The notes under the pieces: model-generated | What the model was told of the DNA's origin: nothing | Seen by the model: the letters and a program-made list of their open reading frames with translations, nothing else | Database searches by the model: none | Shown: positions 26,835 to 35,059 of the stretch, in pieces | Layout: every line of letters starts with the position of its first letter | Numbering within the stretch: the first letter of the stretch is position 1 | DNA from: CANRIN01 sp964493515 | GTDB taxonomy: Bacteria > Bacillota > Clostridia > Oscillospirales > JAAYOS01 | DNA: 63,154 nucleotides | Reading direction: 5' to 3' | NCBI GenBank assembly: GCA_964493515.1 | Contig: CAZBNJ010000004.1 | Location: 1-63,154 of the forward strand | Translations under genes and position numbers: made by a program

Positions 26835-27706
26835 GCGCGCACCGCGACGAGCTGCTTGGGCGTGTCAATGCTGCGCTGGACAAGCTTCTCGCGCCGCAGG
26901 GAGACATTGCACCGCTGTATGAGTCGATGCGTTACAGCCTGCTTGCGGGCGGGAAACGCCTCCGCGCGATAATGCTCATAGAGTTTTGCGAGCTGTTTGG
27001 CGGAAGTTTTGACGATGCAGTCGACTTTGCGTGCGCGATAGAGTGCATACACGCCTATTCGCTGATACACGACGACCTGCCCTGCATGGACAACGACGAC
27101 CTGCGTCGCGGCAAGCCGACGAATCACATCGTCTACGGCGAGGCAAACGCGCTGATAGCGGGCGACGCTCTGCTGACCTACGCGTTTGAGCTTATGCTCG
27201 AATCTACTGCGAAAAACGGGTACGGCAGTCGCGGCATAGAGGCCACGCGTGTTATCGCTCGTGCCGCCGGAGTGAGCGGAATGTGCGGCGGGCAGCTGCT
27301 CGACATGGAAAACGAGAGTCAGAGCGCCGACCTTGACCGACTTGTGCGCACCTGCTCGCTCAAGACTGGCGCGCTGTTTACGGCGGCGTGCGAGGCGGGG
27401 GCGATACTCGGCGGCGCGGACGAGAGGGGACGCAAAGCCGCGCGCGACTACGCCTACAACGTGGGACTGGCCTTCCAGGTGGTGGACGATATGCTCGACG
27501 TCGTCGGAGATGTCGAGAGCTTCGGCAAGGACACCGGTGCGGACGCGCGGCAGGGCAAGCACACGTTTGCAAGCGAACTCGGCCTTAGCGAGTGCCGCAG
27601 ACTTACAAGTGAGCTGACCGCCTCGGCAAAACAAGCTCTTGAAGGATATCGCGGCGCGACCGAACTTATGACGCTCTGCGACGAGTTGGGGAATCGGACT
27701 TTTTAA
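26831..27706 (+). CDS. ispA: Polyprenyl (farnesyl) diphosphate synthase
   Basis: This trans-isoprenyl diphosphate synthase condenses isopentenyl diphosphate onto allylic primers. The first aspartate-rich motif is DDLPCMDNDDLRRG (near residue 80) and the second is VVDDMLDVVGD (near 217). The start is GTG 26831, overlapping the xseB stop; 291 residues is the expected length. The longer open frame from 26723 only overlaps xseB. It supplies isoprenoids together with dxs 2 kb downstream, and the two flank the large RNA. Confidence 0.93.
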   Translation: MSAHRDELLGRVNAALDKLLAPQGDIAPLYESMRYSLLAGGKRLRAIMLIEFCELFGGSFDDAVDFACAIECIHAYSLIHDDLPCMDNDDLRRGKPTNHIVYGEANALIAGDALLTYAFELMLESTAKNGYGSRGIEATRVIARAAGVSGMCGGQLLDMENESQSADLDRLVRTCSLKTGALFTAACEAGAILGGADERGRKAARDYAYNVGLAFQVVDDMLDVVGDVESFGKDTGADARQGKHTFASELGLSECRRLTSELTASAKQALEGYRGATELMTLCDELGNRTF

Positions 27707-27736
27707 GGGTTTCGGAACAGAGAAAGGGGGACAAAA

Positions 27737-28195
27737 GTGCTGCACAATATTGCGACGTTTTTCCAAAATGTATTTGCGAACCGGATCATTAACGCGGCGC
27801 TTGTCGCCTGGACACTTGCGCAGGTGATAAAGGTCATAATCGAGCTTGCGCGCTACAAAAAGCTGAACATGCGCCGCCTTTTCGGTGCCGGCGGCATGCC
27901 AAGCTCACATTCGGCGACCATATGCGCGGTGGCGACGATGGTATGCCGGCTGGCGGGATTTGAGTCGGTGGAGTTTGGAATCGCGGCGATCTTCGCGTTT
28001 ATTGTCATATTTGACGCAACGAGCGTGCGCCGCGCGGCGGGCAATCACGCACAGATACTCAACGTCATGATGCAGAACGAGGACAAGCAGACGCCGGAGC
28101 TGTTCGGGCGCGAACTGAAGGAGCAGCTTGGCCACACGCCGTTCCAAGCGCTTATGGGCATACTGCTCGGAATAGTGGTTGGACTTGTGATATAA
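27737..28195 (+). CDS. DUF212 (YuiD-like) divergent PAP2 membrane protein
   Basis: This is a 152-residue membrane protein of the DUF212 family, a divergent relative of PAP2 phosphatases. The conserved GAGGMPSSHSATICAVAT carries the Ser-His pattern, and FDATSVRRAAGNHAQILN follows. Its position between ispA and the RNA suggests a role in polyprenyl phosphate handling, but that is inference. It starts at GTG 27737 after AAAGGGGG. Confidence 0.88.
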   Translation: MLHNIATFFQNVFANRIINAALVAWTLAQVIKVIIELARYKKLNMRRLFGAGGMPSSHSATICAVATMVCRLAGFESVEFGIAAIFAFIVIFDATSVRRAAGNHAQILNVMMQNEDKQTPELFGRELKEQLGHTPFQALMGILLGIVVGLVI

Positions 28196-28240
28196 TCGCA
28201 TATAAACACCTGATTTGGACGAAAACAGCCGAATACGCCG

Positions 28241-28272
28241 AAAAACCGCCACTTGAAATGTAGGCGGTTTTG
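28241..28272 (+). terminator. Hairpin ending the DUF212 transcript, overlapping the RNA promoter
   Basis: AAAACCGCC and GGCGGTTTT pair across a 12-base loop and run into a short T stretch. It resembles a weak intrinsic terminator. The -35 box of the RNA promoter lies in its loop. Confidence 0.6.
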
Positions 28273-28281
28273 TGCTATACT
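28253..28281 (+). promoter_or_regulatory. Sigma-A-type promoter of the OLE-like RNA
   Basis: TTGAAA at 28253-28258, exactly 17 bases, TATACT at 28276-28281. Transcription would begin about 28288-28291, which is where the paired 5' end of the RNA lies (28289). Confidence 0.8.
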
Positions 28282-28288
28282 AACCTTT

Positions 28289-28931
28289 GCATAATGGTGG
28301 CGCAGTATCCTAGTCAGAGCAGTCGGTTCCCAGGACGGGCCTAAAAATCCGTTGAAGGGCACATCGATGAAGTCCCTGGTGTTTGCTTCTTTCGCCCAGA
28401 TTGGGGTGGATGCTGGGGGTTAAGGTCTCAGGGCGGCTTGCAATGGCATGCAAATACCGACCCTGTCTCCGTGGAGACCCGCCGTTGTGCCGGACTCCTA
28501 TGCAGGCGCCCGTAAGGAGCGCCCGGGACACCCGGTACGAGGCGGGGTGAAACCTGTATTGCGGTGCAAAAGTTCGTAACCTTATGTGTTCGATCATGTA
28601 GCGCTGTGTACAGAGTAGCCTGCCTTGAGTGGGTATGGTGGATTTGGGACAGGCGCAAACGGTCGCCGGCCGCGGCCTTTGCGTCATCGCTCGATGAAAC
28701 CATGCTTGCAAAAGAGGCTAAGAACCGCTCTGCCTGCAGTGGAAAACACCTAGGCTGTCTTTCGTGGGTGATCGAGGGATTGCAGTACGGACTAAGTGGC
28801 AATTCGGTACTCCTCGGAGCGCGAGCATTAAAGGGAAACCGCCTCCAGCGGCGACGCGGGGTTTGCTTGTGTGGAAATCAGACCGAACCTAAGCCGTAAG
28901 ATTTACTTCGATCGCTGCCACCTTATTATGC
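28289..28931 (+). ncRNA. OLE-type large structured non-coding RNA
   Basis: A 643-base interval has no convincing reading frame but strong structure. Its ends pair: GCATAAT (28289-28295) with ATTATGC (28925-28931), then GGTGGC (28296-28301) with GCCACC (28917-28922). Clear inner hairpins include GTCTCC-GT-GGAGAC (28465-28478), GGCGC...GCGCC (28505-28523) and TTGCA...TGCAA near 28439-28454. OLE RNAs are about 600 nt, lie among isoprenoid genes and precede the membrane protein OapA; all three hold here (ispA-DUF212 upstream, oapA and dxs downstream). I identify it by context and structure, not by a covariance search. OLE RNA forms a membrane ribonucleoprotein that affects energy, alcohol and magnesium stress responses in Halalkalibacterium. 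Confidence 0.87.
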
Positions 28932-28968
28932 GATTCCAACTTTTTAATTGAAAGGACGATAGTTCAAA

Positions 28969-29586
28969 ATGGACGGAGACCGAAGTAGTCCCGAAACATC
29001 AAAAGCAAAGAAAAAGCCCCCGTCAACACTGCGAAAGAATTTCAATGCGCGCTGGCTGATAACGATATTTTTCACCACTCTCGCGATCTCGATGACGCTG
29101 AGCTTCCTGTCCAGTGAGGCGCTGGAGGGCGTAGGGTATGCGGTCGCGTTCTGCGCGCTGGGATTTTTCATACTGCTCGGAATCGGATTTGATATAATCG
29201 GCGTCGCGGTGACCGCGGCGGAGGAGAAACCGCTCAATTCGATGGCGGCACGGCGGGTGAACGGCGCGAAGGAAGCGCTTTCGCTCGTGCGCTCCGCGGA
29301 TAGGGTGTCCTCCTTTTGCAACGATGTCGTCGGCGACATATGCGGCATAATCTCCGGCTCGACCGGCGCCGTGATAGCGGCTCGACTGGTACAGAACTTC
29401 AGCGTTTCAAGTGTGCTCATAACGCTCCTCGTAAGCGGCATCGTCTCAGCGCTTACGGTCGGCGGCAAGGCGATAGGCAAGACTTTCGCCATCAACTTCA
29501 GCACGCAGATAGTCCATTTTGCCGGACGCGTCATCTTCTTTTTCAAGAACATATTTAGCTTTGGCTGGCTAAAAAGAGGTAAGTAA
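28969..29586 (+). CDS. oapA: OLE-associated membrane protein OapA
   Basis: This is the membrane partner that docks OLE RNA at the inner face of the membrane. The 205-residue protein has a basic N-terminus (KAKKKPPSTLRKN), helices at about 29-48 and 56-82, a charged linker with RRVNGAKEAL, the conserved segment SADRVSSFCNDVVGDICGI and two further helices near 140-160 and 180-195. The DxxxD motif (Asp119, Asp123) is a conserved feature known to matter in OapA. It starts at ATG 28969, 37 bases after the RNA ends, and is followed by dxs. Assignment rests on this motif plus position. Confidence 0.87.
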   Translation: MDGDRSSPETSKAKKKPPSTLRKNFNARWLITIFFTTLAISMTLSFLSSEALEGVGYAVAFCALGFFILLGIGFDIIGVAVTAAEEKPLNSMAARRVNGAKEALSLVRSADRVSSFCNDVVGDICGIISGSTGAVIAARLVQNFSVSSVLITLLVSGIVSALTVGGKAIGKTFAINFSTQIVHFAGRVIFFFKNIFSFGWLKRGK

Positions 29587-29597
29587 GGGGTCTTTTT

Positions 29598-31418
29598 GTG
29601 GCAATCTTAGAGAAAATAAACTCCCCGCAGGACATCAAAAAACTGGATGCGACGCAGCTCGACACGCTTTGTGCCGAGCTGCGCGTTGCTATTATTGAGG
29701 GGACGAGAAACTCGGGAGGGCATCTCGCGGCCAGTCTCGGTGCGGTGGAGCTGATAGTGGCGCTGCACCGGGTATTCTCGACTCCGCACGACCGAATAGT
29801 CTTTGACGTGGGACACCAGGCTTACGCACACAAGCTGCTCACCGGACGGCGCGAGCGGTTCTCAACGCTGCGTCAGTTGGACGGTCTGGGAGGATTTCCC
29901 GACCCGGCCGAGAGCGAGTACGACGCGTTTCGGGTGGGACACGCGTCGACCGCGGTATCGGCGGCGCTCGGTATGGCCCGTGCGCGCACACTAAAGGGCG
30001 AGGACAACCACGTCATCGCGCTGCTCGGCGACGGCGCGCTGACCGGCGGCATGGCTTACGAGGCGCTGACCGACGCGGGACAGTCCCGCGAGCGACTGCT
30101 CGTCATACTAAACGACAACGAGATGTCGATATCGCAGAACGCGGGCGGCGTGGAGCGACTGCTCGGACGGCTGCGTCTGCGTCCGGGATATATGCGCGCC
30201 AAGGGACGCGTGCGGTCGCTGACCGCCAAGGGAAAATTCGGACGCGGCGTGTACCACGTCGTACACCGCACCAAACAGTTTGCAAAGAGTCTACTCATCC
30301 GCTCGAATATCTTTGAAGATATGGGCTTTACCTATCTCGGGCCGGTCGACGGACACGACGTTAAGCGACTCGTGCGGCTGCTGGAGCTTGCAAAGAGCTA
30401 TGACGGACCGGTGCTGATACACGCGGTCACGGTCAAGGGTCGAGGGTACGCGCCGGCGGAGAAGGCTCCGCAGGACTACCACGGTATATCGCCAAAGGAC
30501 GCGCCGAAGGTAGAAAAGAGCTATTCGAGCGCGTTCGGCGAGGCGCTGTGCGAGCTTGCGCGTGCCGACAGCCGAATCTGCGCGATAACCGCGGCGATGC
30601 AGAGCGGAACAGGACTTGAGCGGTTTGCCGCCGAGTTTCCGAACCGTTTTTTCGACGTCGGCATAGCGGAGGAGCACGCGGCGACGATGGCGGCGGGGCT
30701 TTGTGCGGCGGGGATGAAGCCGGTGTTCGCGGTGTACTCGACGTTCGCCCAGCGGTGCTACGATCAGATGCTGCACGACGTTGCACTGCAAGGACTTCCG
30801 GTCGTGTTTGCGCTCGATCGAGCGGGACTTGTCGGAGAGGACGGAGCGACCCACCACGGCGTGTTCGACCCCGGATTTGTCGCTCAGATGCCGGGCGTTC
30901 GGATGCTCGCGCCGGCGGGACTTGAGGAGCTGAAGGGCTATCTGTCCGATGCGCTCGACTGCGGCAAACCGTGCGTCACCCGATACCCGCGCGGCGGCGA
31001 GGGACGGTGGCACGGTGTGTCAAACGGCCCGTGCGAAGTGGTGCGCGAGGGTACGGATGTTGCGATAGCCGCGTATGGACATATGCTCACAAATGTGCTT
31101 GACGCCGCCGAACTGCTTGAAAAACGGGGAATTTCGGCAGAAATAGTTAAGATAAACGAACTAAATCCGCTCGACTGCGAGATGATATTCGCCTCGGCTC
31201 GCAAATGCGGAAAGCTCGTTGTTGCGGAGGACTGCGTCGCCGTCGGCTCGGTGGGTCAGCGACTCGCCGCCTCGGCTATGATAGCGGGCGAGAGCTTTGC
31301 GGTGCGGCTCGTGAACCTCGGCGAGCAGTTCTGCGAACACGGCAGACTCGACGAGCTTGAGCGGCGATACCACATCGACGCGCAGAGCATCGCGGAGGTC
31401 GCGGCATGGCAAAGCTGA
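29598..31418 (+). CDS. dxs: 1-deoxy-D-xylulose-5-phosphate synthase
   Basis: This is the first enzyme of the methylerythritol phosphate pathway; it condenses pyruvate and glyceraldehyde-3-phosphate using thiamine diphosphate. The N-terminal domain has FDVGHQAYAHKLLTGR and the TPP motif GDGALTGGMAYEAL...N. The pyrimidine domain has VGIAEEHAATMAAG, and a transketolase C-domain follows. 606 residues. The start GTG 29598 lies 11 bases after oapA. With ispA it makes isoprenoid synthesis the theme of the locus. It overlaps tlyA by 13 bases. Confidence 0.96.
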   Translation: MAILEKINSPQDIKKLDATQLDTLCAELRVAIIEGTRNSGGHLAASLGAVELIVALHRVFSTPHDRIVFDVGHQAYAHKLLTGRRERFSTLRQLDGLGGFPDPAESEYDAFRVGHASTAVSAALGMARARTLKGEDNHVIALLGDGALTGGMAYEALTDAGQSRERLLVILNDNEMSISQNAGGVERLLGRLRLRPGYMRAKGRVRSLTAKGKFGRGVYHVVHRTKQFAKSLLIRSNIFEDMGFTYLGPVDGHDVKRLVRLLELAKSYDGPVLIHAVTVKGRGYAPAEKAPQDYHGISPKDAPKVEKSYSSAFGEALCELARADSRICAITAAMQSGTGLERFAAEFPNRFFDVGIAEEHAATMAAGLCAAGMKPVFAVYSTFAQRCYDQMLHDVALQGLPVVFALDRAGLVGEDGATHHGVFDPGFVAQMPGVRMLAPAGLEELKGYLSDALDCGKPCVTRYPRGGEGRWHGVSNGPCEVVREGTDVAIAAYGHMLTNVLDAAELLEKRGISAEIVKINELNPLDCEMIFASARKCGKLVVAEDCVAVGSVGQRLAASAMIAGESFAVRLVNLGEQFCEHGRLDELERRYHIDAQSIAEVAAWQS

Positions 31419-32203
31419 GGCTTGACAAGCTGCTCATCGCGCGCGGAATGTTCTCCAGCCGCGAGCGGGCGCGTGAGGCGATAATAAACAGAGAGGTGTT
31501 TGTCGGAGGAAAAGCCGAGACCAAGGCGGGCGCGCAGGTCGACGAGTCGGCGGAGATAGAATTTCGCGGGCGTGCGCTGCCGTTTGTGTCTCGCGGTGGG
31601 CTGAAGCTGGAAAAGGCGCTTAAAGTGTTTGGAATAGACCTGAACGGTGTGCACGCCGCAGATATCGGCGCGTCCACCGGCGGGTTCACCGACTGTATGC
31701 TGCGTGCGGGCGCGGAGAAGGTGGACGCGATAGACGTCGGCAGCGATCAGCTTGCCGAGAGCCTTCGCGCAGACCCGCGTGTTGTCAACATGGAGCGCAC
31801 CAATATCCGCGACCTGGAGCCTTCACACATCGGCGAACCGCTCGATTTTGCGTCTATCGACGTGAGCTTTATCTCGCTTGGACTGGTGCTGAAGCCGGTT
31901 CGCGGCATACTGAAGGACGACGGCGAGGTCGTGGCGCTCGTCAAGCCGCAGTTTGAGGCGGGTCGCGAAAATGTGGGAAAGAAGGGTGTCATGCGCGACC
32001 CGACGCTGCATCTGATGGTGCTGGAAAAGTTCGTTGAAAACGCGAATTCGGCCGGATTTTCGGTCGCTGCGCTCGACTATTCGCCGATACGCGGGCCGGA
32101 GGGCAACATTGAATATCTAGCCCATCTGGTCGTCGGCGAAGCTAACGGCAAATTGGATTTGAAAACACTGGTTTTCCGCTCACATGAGGAGCAGGACAGA
32201 TAA
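31406..32203 (+). CDS. tlyA: TlyA-family rRNA (cytidine-2'-O)-methyltransferase
   Basis: It probably methylates the ribose of rRNA cytidines; the hemolysin name of the family is historical. An S4 RNA-binding domain fills residues 1-60 (LRLDKLLIARGMFSSRERAREAI), and an FtsJ-like Rossmann methyltransferase with DIGASTGGFTDCML follows. The K-D-K catalytic pattern is compatible (VALVKPQFE). 265 residues. It overlaps the dxs end, as in other OLE loci (dxs-tlyA-argR-recN). Confidence 0.92.
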   Translation: MAKLRLDKLLIARGMFSSRERAREAIINREVFVGGKAETKAGAQVDESAEIEFRGRALPFVSRGGLKLEKALKVFGIDLNGVHAADIGASTGGFTDCMLRAGAEKVDAIDVGSDQLAESLRADPRVVNMERTNIRDLEPSHIGEPLDFASIDVSFISLGLVLKPVRGILKDDGEVVALVKPQFEAGRENVGKKGVMRDPTLHLMVLEKFVENANSAGFSVAALDYSPIRGPEGNIEYLAHLVVGEANGKLDLKTLVFRSHEEQDR

Positions 32204-32206
32204 GGC

Positions 32207-32235
32207 TTGAAAAACCGACATATTTTTGGTATCAT
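32207..32235 (+). promoter_or_regulatory. Sigma-A-type promoter for argR-recN
   Basis: TTGAAA at 32207-32212, 17 bases, TATCAT at 32230-32235. The AT-rich stretch that follows (32240-32258) could hold an ARG-box for self-control, but no clear box is readable. Confidence 0.68.
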
Positions 32236-32280
32236 ACATATGAGGATAATTAAATATGGAGGTCGAAGGAGGGACACCGT

Positions 32281-32739
32281 ATGAAAAAGGAGCGACAGTC
32301 CAAGATAATCGAGATTGTGCGCGGAGGCGCGGTCGGCACGCAGGACGAGCTTGTCGACGAGCTTAAACGCGCGGGATACGACGTGTCCCAGGCGACTATT
32401 TCGCGCGACATAAAGGAGCTTCGCCTGCAAAAGACTGCCGACGCGACAAACGGATACCGCTATGTCCTGCCCAGCGAACAGCAGAGCGGCAGCGGCGGTG
32501 ACGCTCGCCTAAAGACGATATTCGGACAGAGCGTGGTCAAGGTGGATTTTGCGCAAAACATCGTGGTCATAAAGACGATGCCCGGGCTTGCGTCGGCGGC
32601 TTGCGCGGCGGTGGACGGGATGCACCTGGACTATGTTCTGGGCACGCTTCAGGGCGACGACACCGGACTTGTGGTGGTACGCGACGAGACGTCGGCAAAG
32701 GAACTTTGTATGCATTTGGAAGCGATTTGCGAGGGTTAA
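32281..32739 (+). CDS. argR: Arginine repressor ArgR/AhrC
   Basis: This is an arginine-sensing hexameric regulator. The N-terminal winged helix has DVSQATISRDIKELRL (in short, SQATISRDIKEL) and the C-terminal arginine-binding and hexamer domain has GTLQGDDTGLVVVRDE. 152 residues. It is placed before recN, as in Bacillus ahrC-recN. It starts at ATG 32281 after GGTCGAAGGAGGG. Confidence 0.96.
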   Translation: MKKERQSKIIEIVRGGAVGTQDELVDELKRAGYDVSQATISRDIKELRLQKTADATNGYRYVLPSEQQSGSGGDARLKTIFGQSVVKVDFAQNIVVIKTMPGLASAACAAVDGMHLDYVLGTLQGDDTGLVVVRDETSAKELCMHLEAICEG

Positions 32740-32746
32740 AGGGAAA

Positions 32747-34339
32747 ATGCTTGTCTTTTTGCAGATAGAAAACATAGCGGTGGTGGAGCGCGCGGAGGTA
32801 GAGCCGGGCGAGCATTTCAGCGTGCTCACCGGCGAGACCGGAGCGGGAAAATCCATCGTTATCGACGCGATAAACGCCGTTCTGGGCGAGCGTATGCCGC
32901 GCGACCTGATTCGCTCGGGAGAGAAGAGCGCGACGGTCAGCGCGTGCTTTTCGCCGCTTGCGCCAAGCGTCACGGCGTGGCTTGAGGAGAACGGATACGA
33001 GCCGGACGAGGACGGTTCGCTCATCATTCGACGCAGCTTGTCGGCGGACGGAAAGAATCTGTGCCGCGTAGGCGACCGCCCGATAAGCGTGTCGCTGTTG
33101 AAAACGCTCGGCGCGCTGCTTGTCAACATCCACGGACAGCACGACAGCCAGCAGTTGCTGGACGAGCGCAGCCATCTGAAATATCTGGACGGATTTGCCG
33201 CAAACTCCGCCATTTTTGATGATTACAGGTCGAAATACGAAGCTTTGCGCGAGATACGCAGGGAGATAGAAAAGCACAGCCTCGGCGAGGAGGAGAAGGC
33301 TGTCAGGGCCGATTCACTTCGCCGCCGTATCGAAGAGGTGGAGTCCGCAGAGCTTGAGGTGGGCGAGGAGGAGGAGCTGACCGCGCGCAGGTCGGTGCTG
33401 CTCAACGCGCAGAAATTGAGCGACGCGGTAGACGAAGGGTTTCTCGCGCTGTACGGCGGCGACGATTCGCTCGGTGCGTGCGCGCTTGTGACGGAGGCCG
33501 CCGACGCCTTGGCGCGCGCGGTGATGGACGATCCGAGCCTGACCGAGCTGTCGATAAAGCTGAACGACCTGAAGTTTGCGGCGGAGGACGCTGCCGAGGN
33601 NNNNNNNNNGTCGGTCGAGACGATACTCGAAAACCTCGCATCGTGGAAAAAAGAGCTGGAGGACATCGAGTTCAGCGACGAGGCGCTTGGGAAGCTGGTA
33701 AAGCAGGAGGAAAAGGCGCTCGCGGAGGCTAAATCCGCCGCGGACAAGCTGCACAAGTCGCGAGTGGTTGCGGGTGCGGCGCTTGCGGGTGCGGTGGAGA
33801 AGGAGCTTGCCGAGCTGGATATGCCGCGCGTCAAGTTTGAGGTCGAGATAGACGAGACGGAGATGGGTTCGACCGGCGCGGACAGCGTGCGGTTCCTGAT
33901 ATCCGCAAATCCCGGAGAGGCGGCAAAGCCGATATCGCGCATCGCGTCCGGCGGCGAGCTCAGCCGGATAATGCTTGCCATGAAGTCGGTGCTTGTCGCG
34001 TCCGACGAGGTGGCGACGCTCATTTTCGACGAGGTGGACGCGGGGGTCAGCGGACGTGCCGCGCAGCGGGTGGCGGAAAAGCTTGCCTCGATAGGACGCT
34101 CCCGCCAGGTGCTCTGCGTGTCCCACCTGCCGCAGCTTGCGGCGATGGGCGACTGCCAGCTCCTGGTAGAGAAGAGCGAGCGCGCGGGGCGGACATTTAC
34201 CTCGGTAACGACGCTGGAAGGCGAATCGCGCGAGCACGAGATCGCGCGGATAATCGGCGGCGATGAGATAACCGATACGATACTCAAGAGCGCTCGCGAG
34301 CTTATCGACGCGGCGAGCAAGTATAAGGCAAAGCTTTGA
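32747..34339 (+). CDS. recN: DNA repair protein RecN (interrupted by an assembly gap)
   Basis: This SMC-like ATPase acts early in double-strand-break repair. Walker A GETGAGKS is near residue 30, IHGQHDSQQLLD follows, and the C-terminal half holds RIASGGELSRIMLAMKS and the Walker B LIFDEVDAGVSG. Ten N's at 33600-33609 fall in the coiled coil. With the gap the product is 530 residues, about 30-50 short of the usual length, so sequence is probably missing there. The start ATG 32747 follows GGG-rich sequence; the longer frame overlapping argR is rejected. The usual spoIVB and spo0A do not follow. Confidence 0.93.
   Translation: MLVFLQIENIAVVERAEVEPGEHFSVLTGETGAGKSIVIDAINAVLGERMPRDLIRSGEKSATVSACFSPLAPSVTAWLEENGYEPDEDGSLIIRRSLSADGKNLCRVGDRPISVSLLKTLGALLVNIHGQHDSQQLLDERSHLKYLDGFAANSAIFDDYRSKYEALREIRREIEKHSLGEEEKAVRADSLRRRIEEVESAELEVGEEEELTARRSVLLNAQKLSDAVDEGFLALYGGDDSLGACALVTEAADALARAVMDDPSLTELSIKLNDLKFAAEDAAEXXXXSVETILENLASWKKELEDIEFSDEALGKLVKQEEKALAEAKSAADKLHKSRVVAGAALAGAVEKELAELDMPRVKFEVEIDETEMGSTGADSVRFLISANPGEAAKPISRIASGGELSRIMLAMKSVLVASDEVATLIFDEVDAGVSGRAAQRVAEKLASIGRSRQVLCVSHLPQLAAMGDCQLLVEKSERAGRTFTSVTTLEGESREHEIARIIGGDEITDTILKSARELIDAASKYKAKL
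33600..33609. other. Assembly gap (10 N) inside recN
   Basis: A run of exactly ten N's, likely a scaffold placeholder of unknown true length. Frame and similarity resume on both sides, so recN is probably intact in the organism. Confidence 0.95.
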
Positions 34340-34357
34340 CAGAACAGGAGAGCAACT

Positions 34358-35029
34358 ATGCTTTTTCACGAGATACGAAGTCCGGAGGAGATGCACGACC
34401 TTGTGATGGAGGTCGGGTTTCTGCCGCTGCTTGCAAACGACATCCCCGGATTTTCGCTGCGCGAGTGCAGTCCGCGCGAGCTGTGGTTCAACGGAGAGCC
34501 CGGCCCGTGGGAGTGGAAAGGCCCGGTCATTCAGATGGGCGGGTGCGTCTACGGAAAATTCTTCTGGAACAAGGCGGGTTATGTCAGCCTGGACTTCTTT
34601 GCCGACTTCCTGAACCATCGCCGCGAGAGCTTTGACATGGAGGACAAGTTCCTGGACGGTCAGGTGGCGTACAAGGATAAACTGCTCTACGACACGCTCA
34701 GCGAGCACGGGTCGCTGCTGACACACGAGCTGAAGAGCTACGCGAACTTCCGCAAGGGCGGAAACAAGGGTTTTGATTCGTCGATAACGCGGCTTCAGAT
34801 GCAGACATACGTCATAATCGACGACTTTGAGTACCGCATGGACAAGTTCGGTATGGAGTACGGATGGGGAGTTGCGCGATTGACGACGCCGGAGATAAGG
34901 CTGGGCGCCGACTGGGTGGAAAACGCGTATGAGACGCCGCTGGAGCTGTCGAAAAAGCGAATATACGACCACCTCGCAAAGCTGCTTCCGCACGCAAACG
35001 ACAAGCAACTGCTGGGTCTGATAAAATGA
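34358..35029 (+). CDS. AlkZ-related protein
   Basis: It resembles a family described as AlkZ-related, with winged-helix-like patterns: GPVIQMGGCVYGKFFWNKAG, then FLNHRRES and later THELKSYANFRKGGNKGFDSSITRLQMQTYV. It is not a proven glycosylase, and catalytic residues are not identifiable. 223 residues; the start at ATG 34358 is preceded by AGGAGAG. It lies between recN and a terminator, in the DNA-repair part of the region. Confidence 0.72.
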   Translation: MLFHEIRSPEEMHDLVMEVGFLPLLANDIPGFSLRECSPRELWFNGEPGPWEWKGPVIQMGGCVYGKFFWNKAGYVSLDFFADFLNHRRESFDMEDKFLDGQVAYKDKLLYDTLSEHGSLLTHELKSYANFRKGGNKGFDSSITRLQMQTYVIIDDFEYRMDKFGMEYGWGVARLTTPEIRLGADWVENAYETPLELSKKRIYDHLAKLLPHANDKQLLGLIK

Positions 35030-35032
35030 AAG

Positions 35033-35056
35033 ACGCTCCCTCGGGAGCGCCTTTTT
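35033..35056 (+). terminator. Intrinsic terminator, convergent with the ABC permease gene
   Basis: ACGCTCCC and GGGAGCGC pair around a two-base loop, then C and a run of T's. Confidence 0.88.
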
Positions 35057-35059
35057 TCT

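Noticed and set aside
28564..28899. 111-codon plus-strand frame and several minus-strand frames inside the RNA interval
   Set aside because: No ribosome-binding site, no recognisable domain, and the interval has paired ends and hairpins typical of a structured RNA.
33314..35008. 564-codon minus-strand frame across recN and the AlkZ-related gene
   Set aside because: It crosses the N gap and is opposite two genes with clear motifs.
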